This document shows, in pieces, positions 1 through 7,138 of a stretch of 23,098 nucleotides of DNA. The stretch's first letter is position 1, and the number at the start of each line of letters is the position of its first letter. The stretch is taken from positions 1-23,098 of the forward strand of contig JAISRM010000074.1 in assembly GCA_031273645.1 (NCBI GenBank), in the 5' to 3' direction. The notes beneath the pieces were generated by a model that was given only the letters and a program-made list of their open reading frames with translations, made no database searches and had not been told where the DNA came from. A program made the translations under genes and the position numbers. This DNA is from Endomicrobium sp. (GTDB taxonomy: Bacteria; Elusimicrobiota; Endomicrobiia; Endomicrobiales; Endomicrobiaceae).

Positions 1-1
1 T

Positions 2-1375
2 CATAATATCTGAGACGGCAATATCGTCAAAAAGCCCTGAAGTAACGGCAAATATTGATATTATTTCAGACAATTCGTCGCAAGGTTTGTATTGCGGCTG
101 TTTTAGTATTTCGGTTATTCTTTTTCCCCGCTCAAGCCTCTGCAGCGTGGCTTCGTCTAAATCGCTTCCAAACTGGGCAAAAGACTGAAGTTCTCTAAAC
201 TGAGACAATTCAAGCCTTACCGGACCGGCAAGCTGTTTCATCGATTTTGTCTGGGCTGCGCCGCCCACGCGCGATACCGACAACCCTACGTTAATAGCCG
301 GACGTATGCCTGCGTTAAATAAGTCTGCCTCAAGATATATCTGTCCGTCGGTGATTGAAATGACGTTAGTAGGAATATAAGCCGACATGTCGTTGCCCTG
401 CGTTTCTATAACGGGAAGAGCAGTCAAAGTGCCTCCTCCGCGTTCATCAGACATTCTTGAAGCTCTCTCAAGAAGCCTTGAATGCAGATAAAAAATATCT
501 CCCGGATAAGCCTCGCGGCCTGCCGGTCTCTTAATTAAAAGAGAAAGCTGTCTGTACGCCCACGCGTGCTTGGTCAAATCGTCGTAAACGACCAAAACGT
601 CTTTGCCTTTATCCATAAAATACTCGCCGATGGCGCATGCCGCTAAAGGAGCGATATACTGCATTGAGGCGGGATCTGAAGCAGTAGCGGCCACTATTAT
701 TGAATAATCCATAGCCCCTTCTTCTTTGAGTTTTGCGGCTATTGAAGCAAGATTTGATTTTTTCTGCCCGATTGAACAATATATGCAGATAACTTCCTTA
801 AGCCCCATATCAAGTTTCTTCTGGTTTATTATCGCGTCTATTGCGATAGCCGTTTTCCCCGTTCCTCTGTCGCCGATTATCAATTCTCTTTGGCCTCTGC
901 CTATCGGAGTCATCGAGTCAATGGCTTTTATGCCGGTTTTCAAAGGTCTGTCAACGGAACTTCTTTCTATAATTCCCGGAGCTATTTTTTCTATCGGATA
1001 ATTTTGCGCATTATCGTGTTTGAGTTGCGCGCCGTCTATGGAAATTCCTATGGCGTTTACAACTCTTCCTATAAGTTTATCGGAAACGGGAACGCTTAAA
1101 ATTTTTCCGGCGGCTTTTACTTTCATTCCTCTTACAATGTGTCCGGAATCCGTTAAAAGCACTATTGAAACGTAATCTTCTTCAATGTTGAGAACAAATC
1201 CCGTCGATTTGTCGTCAAACTCTACTTCTTCGTAATAACCGACGTTTGAAAGCCCCGAAGCTTTCACTATTTCATCGCCTATCGTTTCAACGATTCCATA
1301 ATTTACAAGCTCGGGATTTATTTCAGAGGATGACAACTGTTTTTCAATTTTTTGTATTATTTCTTCCGGTTTCAT
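2..1375 (-). CDS. atpA: ATP synthase F1 subunit alpha, C-terminus cut by window edge
   Basis: Regulatory and catalytic-interface subunit of the F1 head, which turns proton flow through Fo into ATP synthesis at the cytoplasmic side of the membrane. I read an open frame from the ATG at 1375 to the left edge, 458 codons without a stop. The protein starts MKPEEIIQKIEKQL, then an N-terminal beta-barrel region, then the nucleotide-binding domain with the P-loop GDRGTGKTA, followed by the typical alpha-subunit stretches PAGREAYPGD, SRLLERA and the C-terminal helical region with RVGGAAQ. About 45-50 C-terminal residues are missing compared with the usual length of about 505. The start overlaps the atpH stop as ATGA, so translation is probably coupled to atpH. 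The identification is secure; only the end lies outside the window. Confidence 0.97.
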   Translation of the reverse strand, partial: MKPEEIIQKIEKQLSSSEINPELVNYGIVETIGDEIVKASGLSNVGYYEEVEFDDKSTGFVLNIEEDYVSIVLLTDSGHIVRGMKVKAAGKILSVPVSDKLIGRVVNAIGISIDGAQLKHDNAQNYPIEKIAPGIIERSSVDRPLKTGIKAIDSMTPIGRGQRELIIGDRGTGKTAIAIDAIINQKKLDMGLKEVICIYCSIGQKKSNLASIAAKLKEEGAMDYSIIVAATASDPASMQYIAPLAACAIGEYFMDKGKDVLVVYDDLTKHAWAYRQLSLLIKRPAGREAYPGDIFYLHSRLLERASRMSDERGGGTLTALPVIETQGNDMSAYIPTNVISITDGQIYLEADLFNAGIRPAINVGLSVSRVGGAAQTKSMKQLAGPVRLELSQFRELQSFAQFGSDLDEATLQRLERGKRITEILKQPQYKPCDELSEIISIFAVTSGLFDDIAVSDIM

Positions 1376-1725
1376 AAACTCTCTCTCATACTGTTTAATA
1401 TTCTTTTTATTATTCCTGAAACGCTGTAATCTAAAACAAAATCTCCGTATTCAAGCCTGACTCCCGCGACAAGATCTTCGTTGCGCTTAAATTCCGGGGT
1501 TTTGCCGGCAAACAGCGACGTTATTCTTTTTTTATCCGGCTCGGAAATCTCGCCTGCGTAATTTACGACGAGCGTTTTATTTTTAACTTCCCAAGCCAGC
1601 ATATTTGCAAACATTTTCAGCTCGTTTCTTGAAAAATTGCCAAGCACCCACTGAAAATCTTTATCGGATAATCCGCCGCTTTCAACAGCAGCGCGCGCAA
1701 GTTCTTTAATTTGCAATCTTTTCAT
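1372..1725 (-). CDS. atpH: ATP synthase F1 subunit delta, short form
   Basis: Peripheral stalk subunit (OSCP equivalent) that joins the b dimer to the top of the F1 alpha subunits. The C-terminal half is clearly delta: a basic region, then the signature LVAGVRLEYGDFVLDYSVSG near residues 86-105, then a helix to the end. Position in the operon between atpF and atpA agrees. The protein is only 117 residues; the family is usually 175-185. The C-terminal domain is full length, so the shortage is in the N-terminal helical domain, where only about 47 residues precede the region that normally follows about 105. An in-frame TAG lies a few codons upstream of the ATG, so the frame cannot be extended. 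The ATG at 1725 has a good ribosome binding site (GAGAAGGG) and overlaps the end of atpF by 20 bases. Confidence 0.9.
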   Translation of the reverse strand: MKRLQIKELARAAVESGGLSDKDFQWVLGNFSRNELKMFANMLAWEVKNKTLVVNYAGEISEPDKKRITSLFAGKTPEFKRNEDLVAGVRLEYGDFVLDYSVSGIIKRILNSMRESL

Positions 1726-2227
1726 AACCGCCCTTCTCTATTTTATCCAAAGCTTTTGCAATAACTTTCTGCTTTTCATCTTCGGTAAATAAATCTGCAA
1801 ACACTTTAGATAATATTTTACCGGAAAGATCCACCGAAATCTGTCCTATGCGTTTGCTTAAGCCGTCAAATTCTGCAGAGGCTTTTTGTTTTGCATCCGT
1901 TATAATTTGTTCGGATTGTTTTTTTGCTTCTTCGGTCATTTTCTGCTTATTTTCTTCAAGGGAAATTTTTGCAGCGGCCGCCAAAGCGCCGGCGTCGTTT
2001 TTTGCTCCTTCAAGAATTTTCTTTCTTTCAAGACCGGCATTTTCCAAAGCCGCTTTTGCGTTTTCGGCGTCGGCAAGCGACTGGTCAATTTTTAACCGTC
2101 TTTCTTCAAGCATTTTTCTGATAGGCTTATAGAGAAATCTTTTTAAAATGTAGGCGATTATAAGAAAATTTATAATTTGTCCGAGAAAAAGCTTCCACTC
2201 AAGCCCTAATGTATGTAATATTTCCAC
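1706..2227 (-). CDS. atpF: ATP synthase Fo subunit b
   Basis: Membrane-anchored peripheral stalk that holds F1 static against the rotating c-ring. 173 residues, normal for the family. One hydrophobic N-terminal segment (about residues 12-32, containing LGQIINFLIIAYIL) is followed by a basic patch (KRFLYKPIRKMLEERR), then a long charged coiled-coil rich in Ala, Lys and Glu up to about residue 145. The gene lies 11 bases after atpE and overlaps atpH by 20 bases. Only one b gene is present here, with no b-prime copy beside it, so a b homodimer is likely. Nothing in it appears damaged. Confidence 0.96.
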   Translation of the reverse strand: MEILHTLGLEWKLFLGQIINFLIIAYILKRFLYKPIRKMLEERRLKIDQSLADAENAKAALENAGLERKKILEGAKNDAGALAAAAKISLEENKQKMTEEAKKQSEQIITDAKQKASAEFDGLSKRIGQISVDLSGKILSKVFADLFTEDEKQKVIAKALDKIEKGGYEKIAN

Positions 2228-2238
2228 TTTATTATTCC

Positions 2239-2454
2239 TTATTTACCCATCGTTAAGAAAGCAAATAACAATGCAAATATGGCTATAGCTTCTGCAAAGG
2301 CGATAGCAAGTATCATATTAGTTTGAATTTTACCTGAAGCTTCGGGATTTCTGCCTATTGCTTCAACGGCTTTTGCGCCTATCATGCCGATACCGATTGC
2401 CGGACCGAAACCTCCTATTGCAATAAGAATGCCGCCAACTAATGAAATTTCCAT
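2239..2454 (-). CDS. atpE: ATP synthase Fo subunit c
   Basis: Proteolipid that forms the rotor ring. The start is the ATG at 2454 (71 residues, beginning MEISLVGG), because a perfect AGGAGG lies six bases upstream; a TTG further upstream at 2478 would put that site inside the coding region. Two transmembrane helices form a hairpin with the polar loop AIGRNPEASGKIQ between them. The ion-binding carboxylate is the Glu of AFAEAIAIF in helix 2. The position after it is Ala, not Ser/Thr, and the helix-1 position that is Gln in sodium-binding rings (GPGVGQG) is Ile here (GPAIGIG). From known c-ring chemistry this points to proton rather than sodium coupling. Confidence 0.97.
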   Translation of the reverse strand: MEISLVGGILIAIGGFGPAIGIGMIGAKAVEAIGRNPEASGKIQTNMILAIAFAEAIAIFALLFAFLTMGK

Positions 2455-2522
2455 TTTACTTCCTCCTTTTAGCTTCAAAAATAATATTTATAAAAGTTTT
2501 ACTTTAATCGTTGCCGCCGGAT

Positions 2523-3212
2523 TTAATGAGATTTTTCAGTCAGTATGCTCATAAACGCCATCGTCAGAAGAGCAAACACCAAAGCCTGCACTAACCCTAC
2601 GAACAATTCAAGAGGTAAAACTACGTAAAAAGTCTTCTCTAAAAGTATGTCTCCGGCATAAATATTTCCAAAAAGCCTAAACGAAAACGAGATGAACTTT
2701 ACAAGTTCGCTGATCAATTCCAAAAAACCGACAAACAGCATTATAGGAAACATTTTAAAGGAAATAAATCTATGAAAGTACGACTTAATTCCGGTATATT
2801 TTATGCTGTAATAATGCGACACCGCTACGCTTATCGTCGCTAAAGCAAGCGTTAAATTCAAGTCGCTTGTCGCGGCTCTCAAAAACGCAAAGCCTTCGTG
2901 CCCGCCTATTCTTATGCTTTCAAAACCCGGAATAAATTCAATAACGTTTGCAACGACGATAAAAATAAAAAAAGATAAAACCCACGGATATATGTATTCG
3001 GCTCTGTCTCCGGCTATATCTTTTGCGGCTTTGTAAAAATAATCTACGACAGATTCCAAAATATTTTGCAATTTCGACGGTCTAAGCGACACGGCTCTGT
3101 TTAAAGCGATAACTCCGCCGATTATTATGATATCTGCAAGAAAAGTTGCAAGAAGAGTATTTGTTACCGGAAACCCGGCTACCGTAAAAATAACTCCCGG
3201 ATTTATATTCAT
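2523..3212 (-). CDS. atpB: ATP synthase Fo subunit a
   Basis: Stator subunit holding the two proton half-channels next to the c-ring. 229 residues with about five or six membrane helices. The essential arginine is visible at residue 179 in SFSFRLFGNIYAGD, the family signature; GFLELISELVKFIS just before it carries conserved polar channel residues. The ATG at 3212 overlaps the stop of the upstream O-antigen ligase-like gene as ATGA, and atpE follows after 68 bases with its own strong ribosome binding site, as expected for a subunit needed in many copies. No atpI or atpZ gene precedes it. Confidence 0.96.
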   Translation of the reverse strand: MNINPGVIFTVAGFPVTNTLLATFLADIIIIGGVIALNRAVSLRPSKLQNILESVVDYFYKAAKDIAGDRAEYIYPWVLSFFIFIVVANVIEFIPGFESIRIGGHEGFAFLRAATSDLNLTLALATISVAVSHYYSIKYTGIKSYFHRFISFKMFPIMLFVGFLELISELVKFISFSFRLFGNIYAGDILLEKTFYVVLPLELFVGLVQALVFALLTMAFMSILTEKSH

Positions 3213-5467
3213 TTCTGTTCTTCCTTCTTAAGCACGCCTATAGACAGCAAATATGAAACGGCATCTTGATCTTTAGGATCTATTTTATAAACTTCGATCC
3301 ATTGCTTAACGTGATTTTCTCCGTCTCCGAGCCTTGAGTAAACTAAAGCAAGATTTTTTCTGGCGGTAATATGATTAGGAAACAGCTCGATGGCTTTTAA
3401 ATACGCATTTTGCGCTTCTTCTACTTTATCCTGAAGCATATACAAATTGCCAAGCTGCGAATATGTTTCCGCATAATCATAAGGTCTTCTTAAAGCCCAG
3501 TCTTCAACCCAAAAATCATGCGGATGCTTTGAGAGGTTTTTGGGATAGTTTATATGTTCGTTAAGGAGCTCTTCCGCTTTAGCATAATTTCCGGCTCTTG
3601 CATACAAAGTTGCAAGATTGTGATACGTAAGAGGAAATATCGGATCTATAGCTATATATTGGTTAAAATATTTAACGGCATTATTAAAAGCTTCTTCTAT
3701 CTTTGCGTTCTGCTTAGAAATAACTTCGTCGGATTTTCCGGCATTAGCGTATTCGTCTCTTGTCTTTATATAATCGTCAAAAAGTTTTGAATACATTACG
3801 CCCGCCAAATATTTGGACTGCACGTAATTTGGCGCAATTTTCCATAACTTTTTAAAAGAGCTTTCCGTTTTTAAAGAATCTCCAGCTTTCCATCTGTCGA
3901 GATGAACATTGCCCTGAAAATATAATGACATCGGAAAACCGGGATTAGCTTTATTTACCTGTTCGTAAGTGGAAAGAGCCAAGTCCCAACCGCCTGATTT
4001 AGAAGCTTGTATCGCTTTTGAATGCAGCAAATCGGCTTTAAAATAACCGGACAAAAACATCATAACATAAACAAAAAACACAATCAAACAAATTTGTAAA
4101 ACGATTTTTAAGACGCGGCGCGCAGTTCCGGTTTTAAATTCTACAAACGACTCTCTGTTGCCCAGAGAATTTATGGCTATTGTTACGGTCAAAGCTATCA
4201 AAAGCCATAAGACTACGCCGGAAGAAACAAACCTCAAAGACACGCATACCGCATCGTGAGATAATTTCGCCGCAAAAGCCGCAAGAACTCCAAGCTGCAG
4301 ATAAGCCATAGGACCGTCGCGGGTGCGCTTTGAAGAATGCAGATAAGATATGTTTTTGTATCCTGCGGTAAAAATAAAAATTATAAGAAGAATAAATATG
4401 GTAAATCCCACTATGCCTTCGTCAAACCATACTTCAAGATATTCGTTTTCCGGATGATCGCTTTCTGTATTATGCTTTCCTTCTATAAAGAAAATCTGCG
4501 GCCTTCTCCATGCTGGATAGGTAACGTAAAAAGAACCTATTCCCGTGCCTAAAACCGGGTTTGTATTTATCATTTCCCATGCCGACATCCATGTAAAAAG
4601 CCTGAAAGAAAGACTGTCCATTCTCTTTTTTGAAAAATGGTAAATTCCAAAAAATGCAACGCCTAAAACAACAACGGCTATGATTGCGGTATAAATCAGA
4701 TTCTTTTTATTGAGTTTGTTTCTAAAAAAAACAGAAACATAAAATACGATAAAAGTGAAAGTTCCGGCTGCAAACGCAAGCCATGCTCCTTTTGAAAAAG
4801 TAAATACCGTGCAGGTAACTATCAAAACCCATAAAAACAAAAGATAAAAAGACCTTCTGTACAAATACATGGCTAAAGTTATAGGATTCATGACTATTAA
4901 AAAATCGCCGAAAAAATTGGGATTTCCGAAAGTCGAGAAAATTCTGTTGGCAAAAGCTTGTCTCCATGCAAAAGGATCAAGCCCGGCATCGGGGGGCGGT
5001 GGGAAAAAAGCGAAATCTATAATCTGCAGCAGCCCGTAAAGGCAAACGACGTAAGATGCGGCTATAAGCCAATTTTTAATTCTTAAAATTTTATTATCGT
5101 CGTCAAATTCGCTTATTATTATAAAAGCAAACCCGCAGTATATAAAACGTTTTATAAATTCGTTAAAACTTGCGTATTTAAAAGGAGAAAACGCAAAAGA
5201 AAAGAAGCCGGAAAGAAGAAAAAGAATTATCGGAATGACAAAAACGAAATTTTTCTTTATAGCGCTTAAATTGCCCTCTTCAATTTTTAAAATCAGCCAG
5301 GTCATTATAAGAAAAAGCCCGCCGATATGAAGCAAAGTTATTTTGATTTGCGCCGAATCGTAGGTTCTAAGATAAAAAGAAACCGCTATAAGAAAATATA
5401 AAACGGGAAGTCCGTAAAGAATGGTTTTTCTTAAAATTATTTTTAGAATTTCCGAATAAGAACTCAT
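3209..5467 (-). CDS. O-antigen ligase-like (Wzy_C) membrane protein with C-terminal TPR domain
   Basis: Predicted glycan ligase or polymerase of the WaaL/Wzy/PglL type, working on the outer face of the inner membrane. 752 residues. The first ~465 hold about ten to twelve hydrophobic segments. Family marks are FGNPNFFGDFL (about 180-190), FTFSKGAWLAF (about 223-232) and the large loop region around 305-355 with GTGIGSF and HPENEYLEVWFDEGIVGF, which resembles the Wzy_C signature. From about 485 to the end the protein is a run of tetratricopeptide repeats (for example QLGNLYMLQDKVEEAQNAYL). Which sugar it transfers cannot be told. The ATG at 5467 follows AAAAGG; the stop overlaps atpB as ATGA, so it heads the ATP synthase transcript or is coupled to it. 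No glycosyltransferase genes lie nearby. Confidence 0.85.
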   Translation of the reverse strand: MSSYSEILKIILRKTILYGLPVLYFLIAVSFYLRTYDSAQIKITLLHIGGLFLIMTWLILKIEEGNLSAIKKNFVFVIPIILFLLSGFFSFAFSPFKYASFNEFIKRFIYCGFAFIIISEFDDDNKILRIKNWLIAASYVVCLYGLLQIIDFAFFPPPPDAGLDPFAWRQAFANRIFSTFGNPNFFGDFLIVMNPITLAMYLYRRSFYLLFLWVLIVTCTVFTFSKGAWLAFAAGTFTFIVFYVSVFFRNKLNKKNLIYTAIIAVVVLGVAFFGIYHFSKKRMDSLSFRLFTWMSAWEMINTNPVLGTGIGSFYVTYPAWRRPQIFFIEGKHNTESDHPENEYLEVWFDEGIVGFTIFILLIIFIFTAGYKNISYLHSSKRTRDGPMAYLQLGVLAAFAAKLSHDAVCVSLRFVSSGVVLWLLIALTVTIAINSLGNRESFVEFKTGTARRVLKIVLQICLIVFFVYVMMFLSGYFKADLLHSKAIQASKSGGWDLALSTYEQVNKANPGFPMSLYFQGNVHLDRWKAGDSLKTESSFKKLWKIAPNYVQSKYLAGVMYSKLFDDYIKTRDEYANAGKSDEVISKQNAKIEEAFNNAVKYFNQYIAIDPIFPLTYHNLATLYARAGNYAKAEELLNEHINYPKNLSKHPHDFWVEDWALRRPYDYAETYSQLGNLYMLQDKVEEAQNAYLKAIELFPNHITARKNLALVYSRLGDGENHVKQWIEVYKIDPKDQDAVSYLLSIGVLKKEEQK

Positions 5468-5510
5468 TGAAAGGCCTTTTATTTTAAACAGTATTGTTAA
5501 ATATTAGAAA

Positions 5511-5583
5511 AGCCGATGAGAGGAATTGAACCTCCGACCCATTGCTTACGAAGCAATTGCTCTACCAGCTGAGCTACATCGGC
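5511..5583 (-). tRNA. tRNA-Thr (anticodon CGU)
   Basis: A complete cloverleaf reads on the minus strand: acceptor GCCGATG paired with CATCGGC, D-arm GCTC/GAGC, anticodon stem ATTGC/GCAAT with loop TTCGTAA (anticodon CGT, decoding ACG), T-arm GGAGG TTCAATT CCTCT. The discriminator base is U. CCA is not encoded. It has its own promoter upstream and no obvious terminator between it and the O-antigen ligase-like gene, so the latter may be co-transcribed. Confidence 0.96.
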
Positions 5584-5604
5584 ATGCGATATAAATAATT
5601 TTTG

Positions 5605-5633
5605 ATTATACTTTTTTGCGAAAGGTTAATCAA
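5605..5633 (-). promoter_or_regulatory. Sigma-70 type promoter of tRNA-Thr
   Basis: On the minus strand, TTGATT (5633-5628), a 17-base spacer, and a perfect TATAAT (5610-5605). The -10 box lies 21 bases before the tRNA 5' end, which leaves a short leader for RNase P to remove. It sits directly after the tRNA-Phe terminator. Confidence 0.85.
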
Positions 5634-5634
5634 T

Positions 5635-5673
5635 AAAAAAGCCCATTTGCAGTCGCGGGACTTAAATGGGGCT
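5635..5673 (-). terminator. Intrinsic terminator after tRNA-Phe
   Basis: Minus-strand reading: stem AGCCCCATTT pairing with AAATGGGCT (one bulged or mismatched C), a loop of about 15 bases, then TTTTTT. It ends the DUF948/ytxH/tRNA-Phe unit just before the tRNA-Thr promoter. Confidence 0.85.
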
Positions 5674-5689
5674 ATTTGCTTACAAAACA

Positions 5690-5762
5690 TGCTGGGGGAC
5701 AGAATCGAACTGTCGACACCAGGTTTTTCAGACCTGTGCTCTACCGACTGAGCTACCCCAGC
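5690..5762 (-). tRNA. tRNA-Phe (anticodon GAA)
   Basis: Cloverleaf on the minus strand: acceptor GCTGGGG with CCCCAGC, D-arm GCTC/GAGC, anticodon stem CAGGT/ACCTG with loop CTGAAAA (anticodon GAA), T-arm ACAGTTCGATTCTGT, discriminator A, no encoded CCA. Its 5' end is only 14 bases after the ytxH stop codon and I see no convincing promoter in between, so it is probably processed from the ytxH transcript. Confidence 0.96.
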
Positions 5763-5776
5763 GCATACGTCCCAAA

Positions 5777-6061
5777 TTAATCTTCTTTATACTTCTCAAA
5801 AGCTTTTTTGCCGGCTTCAAAAGCTTCGTTTATCTTATCTTTTCCCGATAAAACTTTTTCTTTGCCTTCTTCATATACTTTACGTCCGGTTTCTTTTACT
5901 TCTCCGCTTAAATCGCTTACGGTATCGGCAAGTTCTTCTCCCATTTTCTTCAGGTTATACCTTGTTTCTCTTCCGGATTTAGGAGCATACAATACTCCCA
6001 GCGCCGCGCCTATCACTCCGCCTAAAATAAAAGCGAACAACGTATCTTTTTTATCGCACAT
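5777..6061 (-). CDS. YtxH family protein
   Basis: Small membrane protein of the YtxH/DUF883-like type, often stress-linked in other bacteria; its molecular role is not established. 94 residues from the ATG at 6061, which follows the strong site GGGGAGGA; an ATG 18 bases upstream would place that site inside the gene, so I reject it. One glycine-rich membrane segment (FAFILGGVIGAALGVLY, residues 9-25) is followed by the family motif YAPKSGRETR, then an amphipathic, charged helical tail. It starts two bases after the stop of the DUF948-like gene and ends 14 bases before tRNA-Phe. Confidence 0.88.
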   Translation of the reverse strand: MCDKKDTLFAFILGGVIGAALGVLYAPKSGRETRYNLKKMGEELADTVSDLSGEVKETGRKVYEEGKEKVLSGKDKINEAFEAGKKAFEKYKED

Positions 6062-6063
6062 AT

Positions 6064-6351
6064 TTATTCCTCCCCGCATTTCTTTTTCTTTTTTACAACG
6101 CCTGAAACTATATAAACAAGCGCCGAAATTACCGAAAGTACAGGAGCAGAAACTTTATCGGTTATATCCGCTACTTTCCCTGAAACTTTATTTACAACCG
6201 CAAGCTCGACATTTACTTTTTGCAAAACCATCTCTGCTTCTCTTGCCGTTTTTTTTATCTGGATCAAAACGACTATCAAATACGCCGAAACGGCTATCAG
6301 CGAAATCATAGTTAAAACCAGCGCAATGGTAAACCAAAGATTTAAAATCAT
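6064..6351 (-). CDS. DUF948-like small membrane protein
   Basis: 95 residues: one N-terminal membrane helix (about residues 5-31), a charged helical region (KKTAREAEMVLQKVNVEL), a second hydrophobic stretch (SAPVLSVISALVYIVSGVV) and a lysine-rich end (KKKKKCGEE). Proteins of this shape next to YtxH genes are usually classed DUF948; the function is unknown. I choose the ATG at 6351 instead of the TTG at 6387, because that TTG is the first half of a TTGACA -35 box and the -10 box lies between. No ribosome binding site precedes 6351 and the predicted transcript starts at or beside the ATG, so the mRNA may be leaderless. Confidence 0.78.
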   Translation of the reverse strand: MILNLWFTIALVLTMISLIAVSAYLIVVLIQIKKTAREAEMVLQKVNVELAVVNKVSGKVADITDKVSAPVLSVISALVYIVSGVVKKKKKCGEE

Positions 6352-6358
6352 GGCGTCT

Positions 6359-6387
6359 ATTGTAACAAAAAGTTTGCCCCATGTCAA
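6359..6387 (-). promoter_or_regulatory. Near-consensus promoter for DUF948-ytxH-tRNA-Phe
   Basis: Minus strand: TTGACA (6387-6382), exactly 17 bases, TACAAT (6364-6359). Seven bases (AGACGCC) separate the -10 box from the ATG at 6351, so transcription should begin at about the start codon itself. Confidence 0.85.
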
Positions 6388-6391
6388 CGCG

Positions 6392-6445
6392 CGTTTTCAC
6401 GCGCACGTTTTCGCGCCTGCGTTTTCCCGCCCCAAACGTTTTCAC
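6392..6445. repeat. Four direct copies of CGTTTTCNC upstream of a promoter
   Basis: Copies at 6392-6400, 6406-6414, 6420-6428 and 6437-6445, spaced 14, 14 and 17 bases start to start. They fill the gap between the end of nth and the -35 box at 6382-6387; the last copy overlaps the nth stop codon. They could be binding sites for a regulator or a decayed tandem repeat. Confidence 0.6.
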
Positions 6446-7092
6446 GCTGCCGATATTTTGCCAGACGAAGGACATATGTCTTTAATGGGACATGCGGCGT
6501 GGTCGGGATTGCGGGCTTTGCAAACTCTTCTGCCCAGAGTCTGTATAAGATGCGAAAATAATGTCCAATGCTCTCTTGCGACTATAGCCATAAGATTTTT
6601 TTCTATTTTCACGGGATCGTCGTTTGAGGCAAGCTTTAAAAGATTTGAAATTCTTATCACATGGGTATCGACGGCTATTCCTTCATTTTTCCCAAAAGCG
6701 TTTCCTAAAACGACATTTGCGGTTTTCCTTGCCACTCCCGGAAGAACAAGAAGTTCCTGCATTGTTTCAGGCACTTTACCGCCGTATTTTTCAATTATGA
6801 TTTTTGCGCTTCCTATAATATTTTTCGCTTTATTTCTGAAAAAACCCGCCGGACGAACAATATCTTCAAGCTCGGCTAAATCCGCTAAGGCATAATCTTT
6901 GACAGTTTTGTATTTTTTAAACAGTTCTTTTGTAATTTTATTTACTCTTTCATCTGTGCATTGGGCTGACAAAATAACGGCCGCAAGCAGCTGGAAAGGA
7001 TGCTCGTATTCCAAAGCGCATTTTATATCCGGATATTGCGCGGACAAAATTTCTATTATCCTGCGCGCGTATTCTTTATTATTTTTTTTCAT
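6442..7092 (-). CDS. nth: Endonuclease III, with a His in place of one Fe-S cysteine
   Basis: Bifunctional DNA glycosylase/AP lyase that removes oxidised pyrimidines in base excision repair. 216 residues. The helix-hairpin-helix spans about 113-136 (LPGVARKTANVVLG) with catalytic Lys123, and catalytic Asp142 lies in VDTHV. The C-terminal cluster loop normally reads C-x6-C-x2-C-x5-C; here it is Cys191, His198, Cys201, Cys207. The histidine codon CAC is at 6501-6499. All other active-site features are intact, so the enzyme is probably functional with a His-ligated or weakened [4Fe-4S] cluster. It follows the lipoprotein gene by 46 bases. The ribosome binding site is weak (AGGAC, far from the ATG). 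Confidence 0.95.
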   Translation of the reverse strand: MKKNNKEYARRIIEILSAQYPDIKCALEYEHPFQLLAAVILSAQCTDERVNKITKELFKKYKTVKDYALADLAELEDIVRPAGFFRNKAKNIIGSAKIIIEKYGGKVPETMQELLVLPGVARKTANVVLGNAFGKNEGIAVDTHVIRISNLLKLASNDDPVKIEKNLMAIVAREHWTLFSHLIQTLGRRVCKARNPDHAACPIKDICPSSGKISAA

Positions 7093-7138
7093 TATTTATA
7101 TAAGTCCTGCGGCGGCCGTCAGAGTATAAGCCGATTTT

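Noticed and set aside
2455..2478. Longer N-terminus of AtpE
   Set aside because: It would start at TTG and contain the AGGAGG ribosome binding site of the internal ATG; the shorter form is the normal c-subunit length.
5808..6311. 167-residue plus-strand frame
   Set aside because: Antisense to ytxH and the DUF948-like gene, both of which have matching starts, promoter and family features.
6326..6895. 189-residue plus-strand frame
   Set aside because: It lies opposite nth and the CGTTTTC repeats; no ribosome binding site and no recognisable domain, while nth on the minus strand is certain.
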